Assembly (NCBI RefSeq): GCF_003856835.1 | Contig: NZ_CP034145.1 | Coordinates: forward strand, 1,736,001-1,800,000 | Direction: 5' to 3' | Origin: Haloplanus aerogenes | Lineage (GTDB): Archaea > Halobacteriota > Halobacteria > Halobacteriales > Haloferacaceae | DNA: 64,000 nt | In this document: in pieces, positions 33,040 to 41,482 of the stretch | Layout of the letters: the number at the start of each line of letters is the position of its first letter | How positions within the stretch are numbered: position 1 is the stretch's first letter | The notes under the pieces: model-generated | Databases searched by the model: none | Told to the model about the DNA's origin: nothing | The model's input: the letters and a program-made list of their open reading frames with translations, nothing else | Position numbers and translations under genes: made by a program

Positions 33040-34140
33040 TCAACACCGCCACCGACGATCCGTGTGGTTCAGCCGTTCCGCGCCATCCCCGGTGACGACC
33101 ACCAGATCCTCGACCCGCACCCCGAACCGATCGGGGAGGTAGACGCCGGGTTCGACGCTGAACACCATCCCCGGTTCGAGTTCCGTCTCGCCGTCGGCGG
33201 CGACGTTCGGCGCCTCGTGTACGTCGAGGCCGACGCCGTGGCCCGTGCGGTGGACGAAGCGGTCGCCGTAGCCCGCGTCTTCGATAATCTCGCGCACTGC
33301 CCGGTCGACCGCCCCCGTCGTCACGCCGGGTTCGACTGCCGCAACGCCCGCCGACTGCGCCTCGCGGACGACGTCGTGGACCCGCTCGAACTCCTCGGAC
33401 GGCTCCCCGTCGAAGACGATGGTCCGGGTCTGGTCGCTCACGTACCCCTCCACCCGCGTCCCGAAGTCGAGGACGACGGGGTCGCCGGCACGAATCTCGC
33501 GCTCGCCGCTCGCGTGGTGCGGGTCGGCGCCGTTCGATCCCGACGCGACGATGGTCTCGAAGGCGACGCCGTCGCCGCCGTGGGCCGCGAGCCGATCCTC
33601 GATAAAGGCCGCGAGTTCCGCTTCGGTCATGCCGACCGCGTCGGCTTCGAGGGCGCGCACCTCGTTCATCGTCGCGTCCGCGGCGTCGGCCGCCGCCCGG
33701 AGCGCGTCGAGTTCCCGGTCGTCCTTCCGGCGGCGGAGCGGGCCCAGCACCTCGCTCGCCAGGCCGACCGACGCGTCCGGAAGGCGCCGCTGGAGTGCGA
33801 GCGCGAACTCCGTCCACATGCGGTCCGCGAGGAGGATACGCGACGGCGACAGATCGTCGAGGAGGGGGTCGAGCACGGGGTCCGGACCGGTGTCGTCGTC
33901 CCACGTCCGCACGTCGTCGACCCACGTCGCCGCCCGAATCGACTCGGCTTCGAGCCGGGGCACCACGAACGTCGGGTCGCCGTCGACGGGGAGGAAACAG
34001 AGCTGGAGGCGGTCGCTCTGTTCCGCGTCGACGCCGGTCAGGTAGTAGCAGTCCCGACCGGGCGACAGGACGAGGCAGTCGGCCCCCACCGTGTCGAGGC
34101 GTGACTGTGCGCGTCTGGCCCGGCGTTCGAACGTCGTCAT
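33040..34140 (-). CDS. M24 family (Xaa-Pro) aminopeptidase
   Basis: 366 residues. An N-terminal creatinase-type domain (about 1-130) is followed by a pita-bread catalytic domain. Metal ligands are visible as D in VVLDFGTRVEGYVSDQTRT (two Asp), the histidine in HRTGHGVGLDVHE, and glutamates in PGMVFSVEPGVY and RVEDLVVVT. It hydrolyses Xaa-Pro peptide bonds or acts on an amidine-type substrate like creatinase; the family call is firm but the substrate is not. The ATG at 34140 gives the normal length; longer in-frame sequence upstream is basic and not part of the family. Confidence 0.93.
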   Translation of the reverse strand: MTTFERRARRAQSRLDTVGADCLVLSPGRDCYYLTGVDAEQSDRLQLCFLPVDGDPTFVVPRLEAESIRAATWVDDVRTWDDDTGPDPVLDPLLDDLSPSRILLADRMWTEFALALQRRLPDASVGLASEVLGPLRRRKDDRELDALRAAADAADATMNEVRALEADAVGMTEAELAAFIEDRLAAHGGDGVAFETIVASGSNGADPHHASGEREIRAGDPVVLDFGTRVEGYVSDQTRTIVFDGEPSEEFERVHDVVREAQSAGVAAVEPGVTTGAVDRAVREIIEDAGYGDRFVHRTGHGVGLDVHEAPNVAADGETELEPGMVFSVEPGVYLPDRFGVRVEDLVVVTGDGAERLNHTDRRWRC

Positions 34141-34246
34141 ACCCAGACGTTCGACCGCCGGGGTATAGGAAGTGTCGTCGCCTGCGGGTCTCGCATCCCA
34201 AGAGAGATCATATGGCTTTTTGTCATTTCGTAGCGACGACTGCGGT

Positions 34247-35377
34247 ATGCCCTCCAACTGGTACGCCTTCGCGGCCCTGTCAGATGCCCGTGACGCGACC
34301 GAAGACCTCCTCTGGCCGGTGGACCGTGGGCGGTGGCTCCGACTCGCCCTGATCGCCCTGTTCGTCGGCATCGGCGGCGGGGCGCCGACCGGTGGCGGCA
34401 ACACCAATATTCCGTCGGGTGGAGGTGGCGGTGGCGGCGCTCCACCGGATATGCCGGCGCCGTCGATGCCCGACCTCGGGTCGGTCGCCGCCATCATACT
34501 CGGCATTGTCGCCGTGATAATCCTGCTGGCGCTCGTGTGGAGCGTCGTCGGCGCCGTGATGGAGTTCGTCCTGATCGCCGGTCTCCGCGACCGCGACGTG
34601 TCGATCCGCGATCCGTTCCGCGAGCACTTCTGGCCCGGCATGCGGCTGTTCGGCTTCCGCCTCGTCGTCGGTCTCGGAAGCTTGCTGATACTCGGCATCC
34701 CGCTGCTCGCGGTGTTCGGGCTCGGGATCAGTATCTCGCCCATCCTCCTCGTGCTTCTCGTCCCGCTGGTGATCCTGTTCGGCATCGTCGCGCTGGTGGC
34801 GAGCATCGTCCTCGGTCTGACGACCGACTTCGTGGTGCCGACGATGCTGACCGAGGATCGGGGCGTCCTCGACGGCTGGCGCCGTCTCTGGCCGACGCTC
34901 CGTGCCGAGTGGAAACAGACCGCCCTCTACGTCGTCGCCAAGTTCGTTCTCGGGATCGCGGTGAGCCTCGCGGTGTCGCTGGTCGTCCTCCTCGCGGCGC
35001 TGATCGTCGCGATTCCGTTCGCCCTCGTCGGCGGCGCGCTGTTTTTCGCCGCGTCAGCCGCCGGCGTCCACACCGTCGGCTGGGTGCTCGTCGGTATCCT
35101 GGTCGCGCTGTACGTCATCGTGTTGATCGTCGTCGGTCTGATCGTACAGGTGCCCGCGCTCACGTTCGTCCGGTACTACTCGCTGTCGGTGCTGGGGATG
35201 CTGGTACCCGAACTGGATCTGGTCGGCGTCGACCGGCCGGGCGAAGACGGCGAGGACGGCGACGGGGCGGCGACGGACAACGAGGACGGCGACGACGGAC
35301 CGGACACCGGTGAAGAGGGCGTCGGCACGGATACCGCCGACGACTCCCCACCTCCGGCCGGCACCGTCGGGGTGTAG
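34247..35377 (+). CDS. Polytopic haloarchaeal membrane protein
   Basis: 376 residues. A short soluble N-terminus is followed by one helix and a Gly-rich loop (about 48-70), then about six more transmembrane helices, including LVVGLGSLLILGIPLLAVFGL and paired helices after MLTEDRGVLDGWRRLWPTLR, a stretch that resembles the conserved centre of glycerophosphoryl-diester-type or YciC-like membrane domains. The C-terminal 60 residues are highly acidic. No transport motif is certain. The ATG at 34247 follows a T-rich promoter-like patch. Confidence 0.75.
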   Translation: MPSNWYAFAALSDARDATEDLLWPVDRGRWLRLALIALFVGIGGGAPTGGGNTNIPSGGGGGGGAPPDMPAPSMPDLGSVAAIILGIVAVIILLALVWSVVGAVMEFVLIAGLRDRDVSIRDPFREHFWPGMRLFGFRLVVGLGSLLILGIPLLAVFGLGISISPILLVLLVPLVILFGIVALVASIVLGLTTDFVVPTMLTEDRGVLDGWRRLWPTLRAEWKQTALYVVAKFVLGIAVSLAVSLVVLLAALIVAIPFALVGGALFFAASAAGVHTVGWVLVGILVALYVIVLIVVGLIVQVPALTFVRYYSLSVLGMLVPELDLVGVDRPGEDGEDGDGAATDNEDGDDGPDTGEEGVGTDTADDSPPPAGTVGV

Positions 35378-35580
35378 TTCGTCCTGTCGGCCGTCGCTAC
35401 GTGGCGCGATTCGACACCTCGGGGTGCCGACTCGCCCTACGGACGTACCGCCGGTAGACGCCGTCGAAATCCGCCGTGGGTGATCGCGCTCGCCAGCCGA
35501 ATAGGGAGAATAATGTAGTTTGAGTTACCAATATAAACACCTAAATAACAACTGAACAATATGTTATGGGGGTGTGAACG
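35378..35580. other. Intergenic region with an AT-rich promoter
   Basis: The first 130 nt have no open frame of note; the last 70 nt are AT-rich and hold the promoter of the LVIVD-repeat gene. Nothing else is recognisable. Confidence 0.5.
35531..35538 (+). promoter_or_regulatory. TATA box and ribosome-binding site of the LVIVD-repeat gene
   Basis: ATATAAAC is about 46 nt before the ATG at 35581, and GGGGGTG at 35568-35574 precedes the start codon, so this transcript should have a leader of about 20 nt with a ribosome-binding site, unlike its leaderless neighbours. Confidence 0.55.
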
Positions 35581-36993
35581 ATGGTAACACACGATCGGCG
35601 TACGATGCTCCGCCTGTTAGGTACAGGCGTTGGCGTATCGCTCGGAGCGGTCGGCCGGACCGTTGCGACCCCGCCGGAAAACGCCGGCGGAGACGGCGGA
35701 CTCAGACTGTTCAGCGACGCAGCGGTATCGAAGGCACACGAGACAGTTGTCCAGGGGAACTACGCGTACGTCGCGACCGGATCGGACGGGATGTCGGTTG
35801 TCGACTGGCGTAATCCGGGTCGACCGGAGGTCGTCGCTGAAGTCGATCTCGCGGCCGACATCGAGGAGCACCTCGATATCGACGCGCCGAGCGTCGAAAT
35901 TCTCGATGTCAAAGTTGACAGGGATGTCGCCGCGCTGGCGAACAATAGCGGAGCCGAGAATCCCGGTGGTATCTCCCTGTACGACGTAAGCGACCCCACA
36001 GATCCCCAGTTCCTCGCCCAGTACGACCCTGACTTGGGGGGACCCGCTCCCGGTGCGAACATTCACAACTGCTATCTCGAGAACGGATACGCCTATCTCA
36101 CGGTCGCTGAACCCTGGAACGTGGACACCGACGGGGACGACCAGCGGGACAAAATCTGGTTCTTCGGCGACACCGGCGTCGATATTGCCGACATCAGCGA
36201 CCCGGAACAGCCCGAGCATGCGAGTACGTGGCTCCTGAAAGATGTCGCTCCGGAGGAAGCACAGTCGTCTCGGGCCCCGTGTCACGACGTCTACGTGCAG
36301 GACGACATCTGTTACGCCGCCCTGTGGGACGCAGGGACGGCCGCGCTGGACGTCAGCGATCCAGCGAACCCCACCCTCGTTTCGCGATTCGGCTCGGCAC
36401 TCGACGCGAGCGATGCGATTCCAGCCTACGATTTCAGCGAACCGACCGGGGCATATCTCGCCCGAGAGTGGGATTTCACGGCGTATCTCACCGCTCCCGG
36501 CAACGCTCACTACGTGCAACCGTCCACGAACGGTGATCACGTCTTCGTCGGGGCGGAAACCTTCCCCAAGGACGTTGGTGTCTCGGATCCCGACGTCGAC
36601 GACTACGGCGGAATCAGCGTGTGGGATACCTCCGATCTGGAAGAGCCGAGTGAGATCACACGCATCGCCCCACCGGTGATCGACGAAGACGACTCGGGGA
36701 AGTTCTTCACCTCGCACAACTTCGACGTCACGGCGAACCGACTACACACCGCCTGGTACCACGGCGGTATCCACATCTACGACATCACGCACCCGTCCAG
36801 TCCGGAGCCCATCGCCGACTACGACCCGGACGGATATGCGTTCTGGACCGCCGTCAGCGGCCGGGGCTTCACGATTGGCGGCGTTTACGGAGCTGTCTCG
36901 TCCGAAGGCGGTCTCACTGTCTTGCACGCCGACCGTGGAAAGAAACGGCCACCTGCATTCGAGGGGGGAGTCCGCCAGGCGAACCCGGCGTGA
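35581..36993 (+). CDS. Secreted LVIVD-repeat protein
   Basis: 470 residues. The N-terminus has a Tat motif RRTMLRLLG followed by a hydrophobic stretch and a likely signal-peptidase site near residues 29-31. The rest consists of about six LVIVD-type blades (for example GNYAYVATGSDGMSVVDWRNPGRP, GISLYDVSDPTDPQFLAQ, GGIHIYDITHPSSPEPIA), a beta-propeller of surface or extracellular proteins. It has few cysteines and no catalytic motif. The gene looks slightly less GC-rich than its neighbours and is preceded by an AT-rich region. Likely an exported binding or scaffold protein. Confidence 0.88.
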   Translation: MVTHDRRTMLRLLGTGVGVSLGAVGRTVATPPENAGGDGGLRLFSDAAVSKAHETVVQGNYAYVATGSDGMSVVDWRNPGRPEVVAEVDLAADIEEHLDIDAPSVEILDVKVDRDVAALANNSGAENPGGISLYDVSDPTDPQFLAQYDPDLGGPAPGANIHNCYLENGYAYLTVAEPWNVDTDGDDQRDKIWFFGDTGVDIADISDPEQPEHASTWLLKDVAPEEAQSSRAPCHDVYVQDDICYAALWDAGTAALDVSDPANPTLVSRFGSALDASDAIPAYDFSEPTGAYLAREWDFTAYLTAPGNAHYVQPSTNGDHVFVGAETFPKDVGVSDPDVDDYGGISVWDTSDLEEPSEITRIAPPVIDEDDSGKFFTSHNFDVTANRLHTAWYHGGIHIYDITHPSSPEPIADYDPDGYAFWTAVSGRGFTIGGVYGAVSSEGGLTVLHADRGKKRPPAFEGGVRQANPA

Positions 36994-37137
36994 TGCCGGA
37001 AGAGCAACGGGAGTAGCTACCAGCGTCCCCCACTCCCTGAACCCGGTACCGTTCCACACGAACGCATACTGCAGCCAAACGCTGTATTCAGTGCGACTGT
37101 CGAAACCGATCACCGACCACGAGGCCAGCCGACGGTC

Positions 37138-37938
37138 TCACCGCCCCTCTTCTTGCAGACGCTCGGTCGTCTCGATCAGCGGATGGCGCGCGTAGTCGAC
37201 GACGGAGATGTCGTCGATGGACTCCAGTCCCTCCTTCTCGGCGGTGCGTTGCATCCCGAGTTCGAGTTCGTCCGCCTCGTCGATGACGATCACGTAGGCG
37301 TCCATTTCCTCGATGTCGAGGCGGTTGGCGGCCATGACGCGGTGGTGGCCGTCCGCGAGCAGAAGCGTCCCGCCGTTGTCGATGACGACCAGCGGTTCGG
37401 CAAGCCCGTGTTCGAGTTCGTAGCTCCGCCCCTGCAGTTCGTCGGCGTACACCCGCGACTGCGTCGGTGTGAGTTTCGAGAGTTCGATCTGGCGGCGCTC
37501 CTCCTCGACCTCGATTTCGTGAATCTCTTCGAGCGTGTGCATGAGCTTTCCGACTTTTTCGGGCGTCGCACGCTCGATCTGACTCCGGATCACGTCGGTG
37601 TTGGAGATGATTCCCACCAGATTGCCGGCGTCGTCGACGACGGGGAGTTTCTGGATGCCCGACCGCAGGATCACCCGCGCGGCGTCGTTGATCTTCATCT
37701 CGGGGTGGGCGACGACGAGGTCGTCCGACATCACGGTGAACACCCGTGCGTTGTCGTCGGCCGCCAGCAGATCACGGGCGCTGATGAATCCCTCGACGTG
37801 GCGGCCGTCGGTCACTGGGAAGCCGGTGTGGCCATCGCTCTCGACGATACGGCGCGCCACTTCGGCGACGGTGTCGTCCGGTGAAACCGTCGCCACGTCA
37901 CGGGTCATGTATTCTTCGACAGTCGCGTTCGCGGCCAT
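37138..37938 (-). CDS. CBS-pair protein with ParB/SerK-like domain
   Basis: 266 residues. Two CBS domains (about 1-65 and 66-122) bind adenine nucleotides or similar effectors. Residues about 150-266 resemble the ParB/sulfiredoxin fold of ADP-dependent free serine kinase (SerK): the motif DGHHR lies at 196-200. SerK phosphorylates free L-serine with ADP in Thermococcus. In haloarchaea such CBS-linked proteins are annotated as ParB-like; which activity applies here is open. It is 80 nt downstream of the DHH gene, on the same strand, with its own TATA-like element, so independent expression is possible. Confidence 0.8.
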   Translation of the reverse strand: MAANATVEEYMTRDVATVSPDDTVAEVARRIVESDGHTGFPVTDGRHVEGFISARDLLAADDNARVFTVMSDDLVVAHPEMKINDAARVILRSGIQKLPVVDDAGNLVGIISNTDVIRSQIERATPEKVGKLMHTLEEIHEIEVEEERRQIELSKLTPTQSRVYADELQGRSYELEHGLAEPLVVIDNGGTLLLADGHHRVMAANRLDIEEMDAYVIVIDEADELELGMQRTAEKEGLESIDDISVVDYARHPLIETTERLQEEGR

Positions 37939-38018
37939 TGGAGGCCCGTACGACGCCGACTCTCAAAAGGGTGGTCGTCGGCGTCGACCCCACTGGTGAC
38001 CGGGTGCAGCGGACCCGT

Positions 38019-39479
38019 TCACTCGTCGGCCAGCGGAAACTCGAACGCGATGTCGTCCGGATGGTCGCGACTGGGCGCACTCGGCGGGTTCTCCAGCACT
38101 TCGAACAGGCGACCGGCGATCACGTCGTCGACGATGTTCGCCAGCGATTCGGTCGACGCCTCCTCGACGGCGCCGAGGATGCCCAGCGGAATCTGTGCGC
38201 CCGCCATGTCGGCGTGCCCGCCGGCACTCCCGATGGGGCCGAGCGCGTCGCGCAACACCTCGCCCAGATCCACGTCGGTGCCGCGCGCTCGCGCGGAGAC
38301 GTACACCGTCTCCTCCATGAATCCGTGGACAACGGCGATACCGATGCCCTCCATGTCGAGCAGTTTGTCGGCGGCCTGTGCCAGCACGTCGCGGTCACGG
38401 ATGCGGCCGACACCGCTCGTGAGCACCTCGCCGCGCACCTCCCGGTTGCGGATCGCCGCCGCGAGCGTCGCGAGCACGTCGGCGCTCATGCTCGGCTCCT
38501 CGACACGTTCGAGGACCGACTCGTCGACGTGCGGAAGCAAGAACGCCGCCGCTTCGAAGTCGGAGTCGACGGCTTCGCGCGTGAAATCGCGCGTGTCGAT
38601 GCGGATGCCGTACAGAAGCGCCGTCGCGACTTCCCGACTCGGTGTCTGTCCGAGGCGCTCCAGATATTTCGCGAGGAGCGTACTCGTCGCGCCCACGTCG
38701 CTCCGGAGGTCGAGAAAGCGCGCCTCCACCGGCGCCCGTGGTGGGTGGTGGTCGATCACCACGTCGACCTCGGTGTCCGGGTCGAGGCCGTCGTTCACGC
38801 CGGGGCGGGAGTGGTCGACGAGGGCGACGCCCGCGTACTCCGCGAGCTCCTCGGCCGATTCGACGTTCCAGAGGTCGAGATCCAGCAGGTTCACCAGCGC
38901 CCGGTTCTCCTGGTGTGAAATCTCTCCGAAGTAACAGGGGTCGGCGTCGAGGCCGACCGTCTCGGCGATGTGGACGAGTGCGAGCGCCGACGCGATGGCG
39001 TCGGGGTCCGGATTGTCGTGCATCACCACGGCCAGTCGGCCGTCGATGCTACGGAGGACGTTCAGTAGCCGACAGACACGCTCTGCTTCGTCGCCGGTGA
39101 CCGAGTCGAGGAGGTGGTCGGTGACGATCCGGTGGGAGTCGACGACACGATCTGCCACCACCGCGAGTTCGCTTGCCACCTCTGTTCCTCGCCACCCGCC
39201 GCAGGCGACGATCAGGGCGTCGGGGAACGATTCGCGGGCCTGTCTGGCGGCCGCGAGGTTTCGCTCCACGTCCTCCCCGAGTACGAGCACCACGTCGGTC
39301 GCGTCGGGATACGTCTCTGGGTCCGTCGGATCGCCGTGAATCACGTCCGCGACGCCTTCGATCCCCTCGATCCGAGTCTCGTCGGGAACGACGGCCCGGA
39401 GGTTTCCACCCCACGTCGACACGACGCCCACGACGGTTTCGCCGGCGCGCCCACACCCGAGCACGAGCCGCCTCACCAT
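38019..39479 (-). CDS. TrkA-N/DHH-family phosphoesterase fusion
   Basis: 486 residues. Residues about 1-110 form a Rossmann-like TrkA-N domain (VRRLVLGCGRAGETVVG). Then a DHH phosphoesterase catalytic domain: NPDPDAIASA near 156-164, VDHSRPG at 221-227 and the DHH triad at 243-245. The DHHA1 domain follows to about 470, with GGHADMAGAQIP typical of substrate contact. Such proteins cleave phosphodiester bonds in short oligonucleotides or cyclic dinucleotides. The regulatory Rossmann domain suggests sensing of a nucleotide. A TATA-like element about 28 nt upstream supports the start at 39479. Confidence 0.88.
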   Translation of the reverse strand: MVRRLVLGCGRAGETVVGVVSTWGGNLRAVVPDETRIEGIEGVADVIHGDPTDPETYPDATDVVLVLGEDVERNLAAARQARESFPDALIVACGGWRGTEVASELAVVADRVVDSHRIVTDHLLDSVTGDEAERVCRLLNVLRSIDGRLAVVMHDNPDPDAIASALALVHIAETVGLDADPCYFGEISHQENRALVNLLDLDLWNVESAEELAEYAGVALVDHSRPGVNDGLDPDTEVDVVIDHHPPRAPVEARFLDLRSDVGATSTLLAKYLERLGQTPSREVATALLYGIRIDTRDFTREAVDSDFEAAAFLLPHVDESVLERVEEPSMSADVLATLAAAIRNREVRGEVLTSGVGRIRDRDVLAQAADKLLDMEGIGIAVVHGFMEETVYVSARARGTDVDLGEVLRDALGPIGSAGGHADMAGAQIPLGILGAVEEASTESLANIVDDVIAGRLFEVLENPPSAPSRDHPDDIAFEFPLADE

Positions 39480-39567
39480 ATTCCTGCGTTACACCCACCA
39501 TTCAAAACCCTACCGTCACGAGCGCGCCGATGGAGTTATCCTGTTGTGTTACGTGATACCAATTGAC

Positions 39568-39963
39568 ATGAGCGGGCACCACAACCTCGTCGACGCGTCG
39601 TTTCGGGAGCAACTGGTGAGCGCCTGTCGGACGGCCGTGGGAGACAGTTTGCGGAGCATCACGTACTTCACGCCGGACGAGTACGAACAGGTGTATCTCC
39701 GATCGGATCTGGAGGCCGACGCCGACCTCACGGCGACAGTCGAACACGAGGCGGCGGGCTTTCGGACGCAGATGGCCTACGATCAGAGCGAACTCGGCGA
39801 CTACCAGTACACGCTCCGCGTGTTCGAGAACGGCTTTCTCACGCGCGTCATCGTCGGAAAACACGGCGTCTTCGTGACGACCGACGGGATCACCGTCCTG
39901 CGGTCGCGAGAAGTGACGGAGGCCATCGGCGCGATACTGCGCGAAACGGTAGAAGCGGCGTGA
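39568..39963 (+). CDS. Conserved haloarchaeal protein of unknown function
   Basis: 131 residues. SFREQLVSACRTAVGDSLRSITYFTPDEYEQVYLRSDLE then EAAGFRTQMAYDQSELGDYQYTLRVFENGFLTRVIVGKHGVF fits a small sensor-like alpha/beta domain common in haloarchaea. It is not a recognised enzyme. The ATG at 39568 has a TATA-like GAGTTATCC about 31 nt upstream and is preferred to an earlier in-frame ATG. It converges with nuoN, separated by 7 nt. Confidence 0.75.
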   Translation: MSGHHNLVDASFREQLVSACRTAVGDSLRSITYFTPDEYEQVYLRSDLEADADLTATVEHEAAGFRTQMAYDQSELGDYQYTLRVFENGFLTRVIVGKHGVFVTTDGITVLRSREVTEAIGAILRETVEAA

Positions 39964-39970
39964 GAGAGCG

Positions 39971-41482
39971 TTACGCGAACAGCGCCGTCGCGGCACTCTG
40001 GGCCGTCTCGACGACGGGCCCGAACGCCGGCAGGAGCACGAGCGTCCCGACGGCGGCCACCAGCACCGCGACGTAGATGCCGAGCGGCGTCGCGCCGAGA
40101 TCGAAGCTCCCGGACGGGTCCTCGATCCACATCGCCTTCACCACTCTGGAGTAGTAGAACAGCGACAGTGCGCTGTTGATGGCACCGACGGCGGCGAGCC
40201 ACCAGAAGCCACCCTGGATCGCCCCGTAGAACAGGGCGTACTTCGAGAGGAAGCCGCCGAAGGGCGGCAGGCCGGCCAGCGAGAACATGAAGACCGTCAT
40301 CGCGAGACAGGCGACCGGCGCCTGTGTCGCGAGGCCGTTGTAGTCCTCGAAAGTCCGGCCGACCTCCCAGTGTTCGACCATGGCGATGAACAGGAACGCG
40401 CCCGTGTTCATGAAGCCGTAGACGAGCAGGTGAGCCATGCTCGCACCCATGATCGCGCCGTTGGGACCGCCGCCCGAGAGCGCCGCGAGACCGATCAGCG
40501 CGTAGCCCGCGTGCCCCACGGAGGAGTACGCGAGCATCCGCTTGACGTTCTCCTGTGTCGCCGCCGCGAAGTTGCCGAGCGTCATCGTGACGACGGCGAG
40601 GACGGCGAAGAGCAGCGGCCAGTCGATGCCCATCGGGACGACGGCGTCGATGGGGAAGGCCACCGCGAAGACGCGGAAGGCGACGGCGAAGCCAGCCGCC
40701 TTCGACGCCGACGAGAGGAAGGCGCTAATAGGGGCGGGCGCGCCCTCGTACGCCTCCGGCGCCCAGAAGTGGAAGGGGACGGAGGCCGTCTTGAACGCGA
40801 AACCGCCGGCGATCATGACGATGCCGACGCCCGCGATGCCGACGAAGTCACCCGCCGAGCCGATGGTACTCGCTACCTCCGAGAGCAGGAGCGATCCCGT
40901 CACGGCGTAGACGAGCGAGATACCGAACGCGAAGACGGCGGAGGAGACGGCGCCGACGAGGAAGTACTTCAGCCCCGCCTCGACGCTCCCGCGGTTGTTC
41001 TTGAGGAACGCCACGAGCGCGTACGACGGCAGGGAAGCGAGTTCGAGGCTGACGAACACCGTCGCCAGCGACCCCGACGAGCCCATGAGGCTCATCCCCG
41101 TCGCGGCCAGCATCACCAGCGCGTAGAACTCCGCCTGATACGTGCGGTCGCGCAGGTAGTCGTAACTCGCCAGCGACACCATGGCGGCGACGCTCGCGAA
41201 GATGACGGTGAAGAACAGGCTCAGCCCGTCGACGATGATGGAGCCACCGTAGAGTTCGATGGCGCCGCCGGTACCGGTCTGGCCGGTGCCCGCGAGGAGG
41301 AACCAGCCAGCGACGGCGAGGGCGGCGACGCTCCCGAGAGCCGAGATGCCCGCGAGCGCCGTCGGTCGGGTCGAGTCGGGGTCGATACTGTCCACGATGA
41401 GGAGGACGAGCGCCGTCAGGCCGAGCAACAGCGTCGGCGCGACGGCCGCCCATGCCGGGAGTTGGCTCTGGAGTGGGATCAC
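39971..41482 (-). CDS. nuoN: NADH-ubiquinone oxidoreductase-like subunit N
   Basis: 503 residues, about 14 transmembrane helices. One of the three antiporter-like proton-pumping subunits. The MrpA-like core includes the LKYFLVGAVSSAVFAFG segment, the half-helix lysine/glutamate region and the SSVGHAGYALIGL C-terminal block. It is the last gene of the nuo operon; its start overlaps the nuoM stop by 4 nt. Confidence 0.95.
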   Translation of the reverse strand: MIPLQSQLPAWAAVAPTLLLGLTALVLLIVDSIDPDSTRPTALAGISALGSVAALAVAGWFLLAGTGQTGTGGAIELYGGSIIVDGLSLFFTVIFASVAAMVSLASYDYLRDRTYQAEFYALVMLAATGMSLMGSSGSLATVFVSLELASLPSYALVAFLKNNRGSVEAGLKYFLVGAVSSAVFAFGISLVYAVTGSLLLSEVASTIGSAGDFVGIAGVGIVMIAGGFAFKTASVPFHFWAPEAYEGAPAPISAFLSSASKAAGFAVAFRVFAVAFPIDAVVPMGIDWPLLFAVLAVVTMTLGNFAAATQENVKRMLAYSSVGHAGYALIGLAALSGGGPNGAIMGASMAHLLVYGFMNTGAFLFIAMVEHWEVGRTFEDYNGLATQAPVACLAMTVFMFSLAGLPPFGGFLSKYALFYGAIQGGFWWLAAVGAINSALSLFYYSRVVKAMWIEDPSGSFDLGATPLGIYVAVLVAAVGTLVLLPAFGPVVETAQSAATALFA

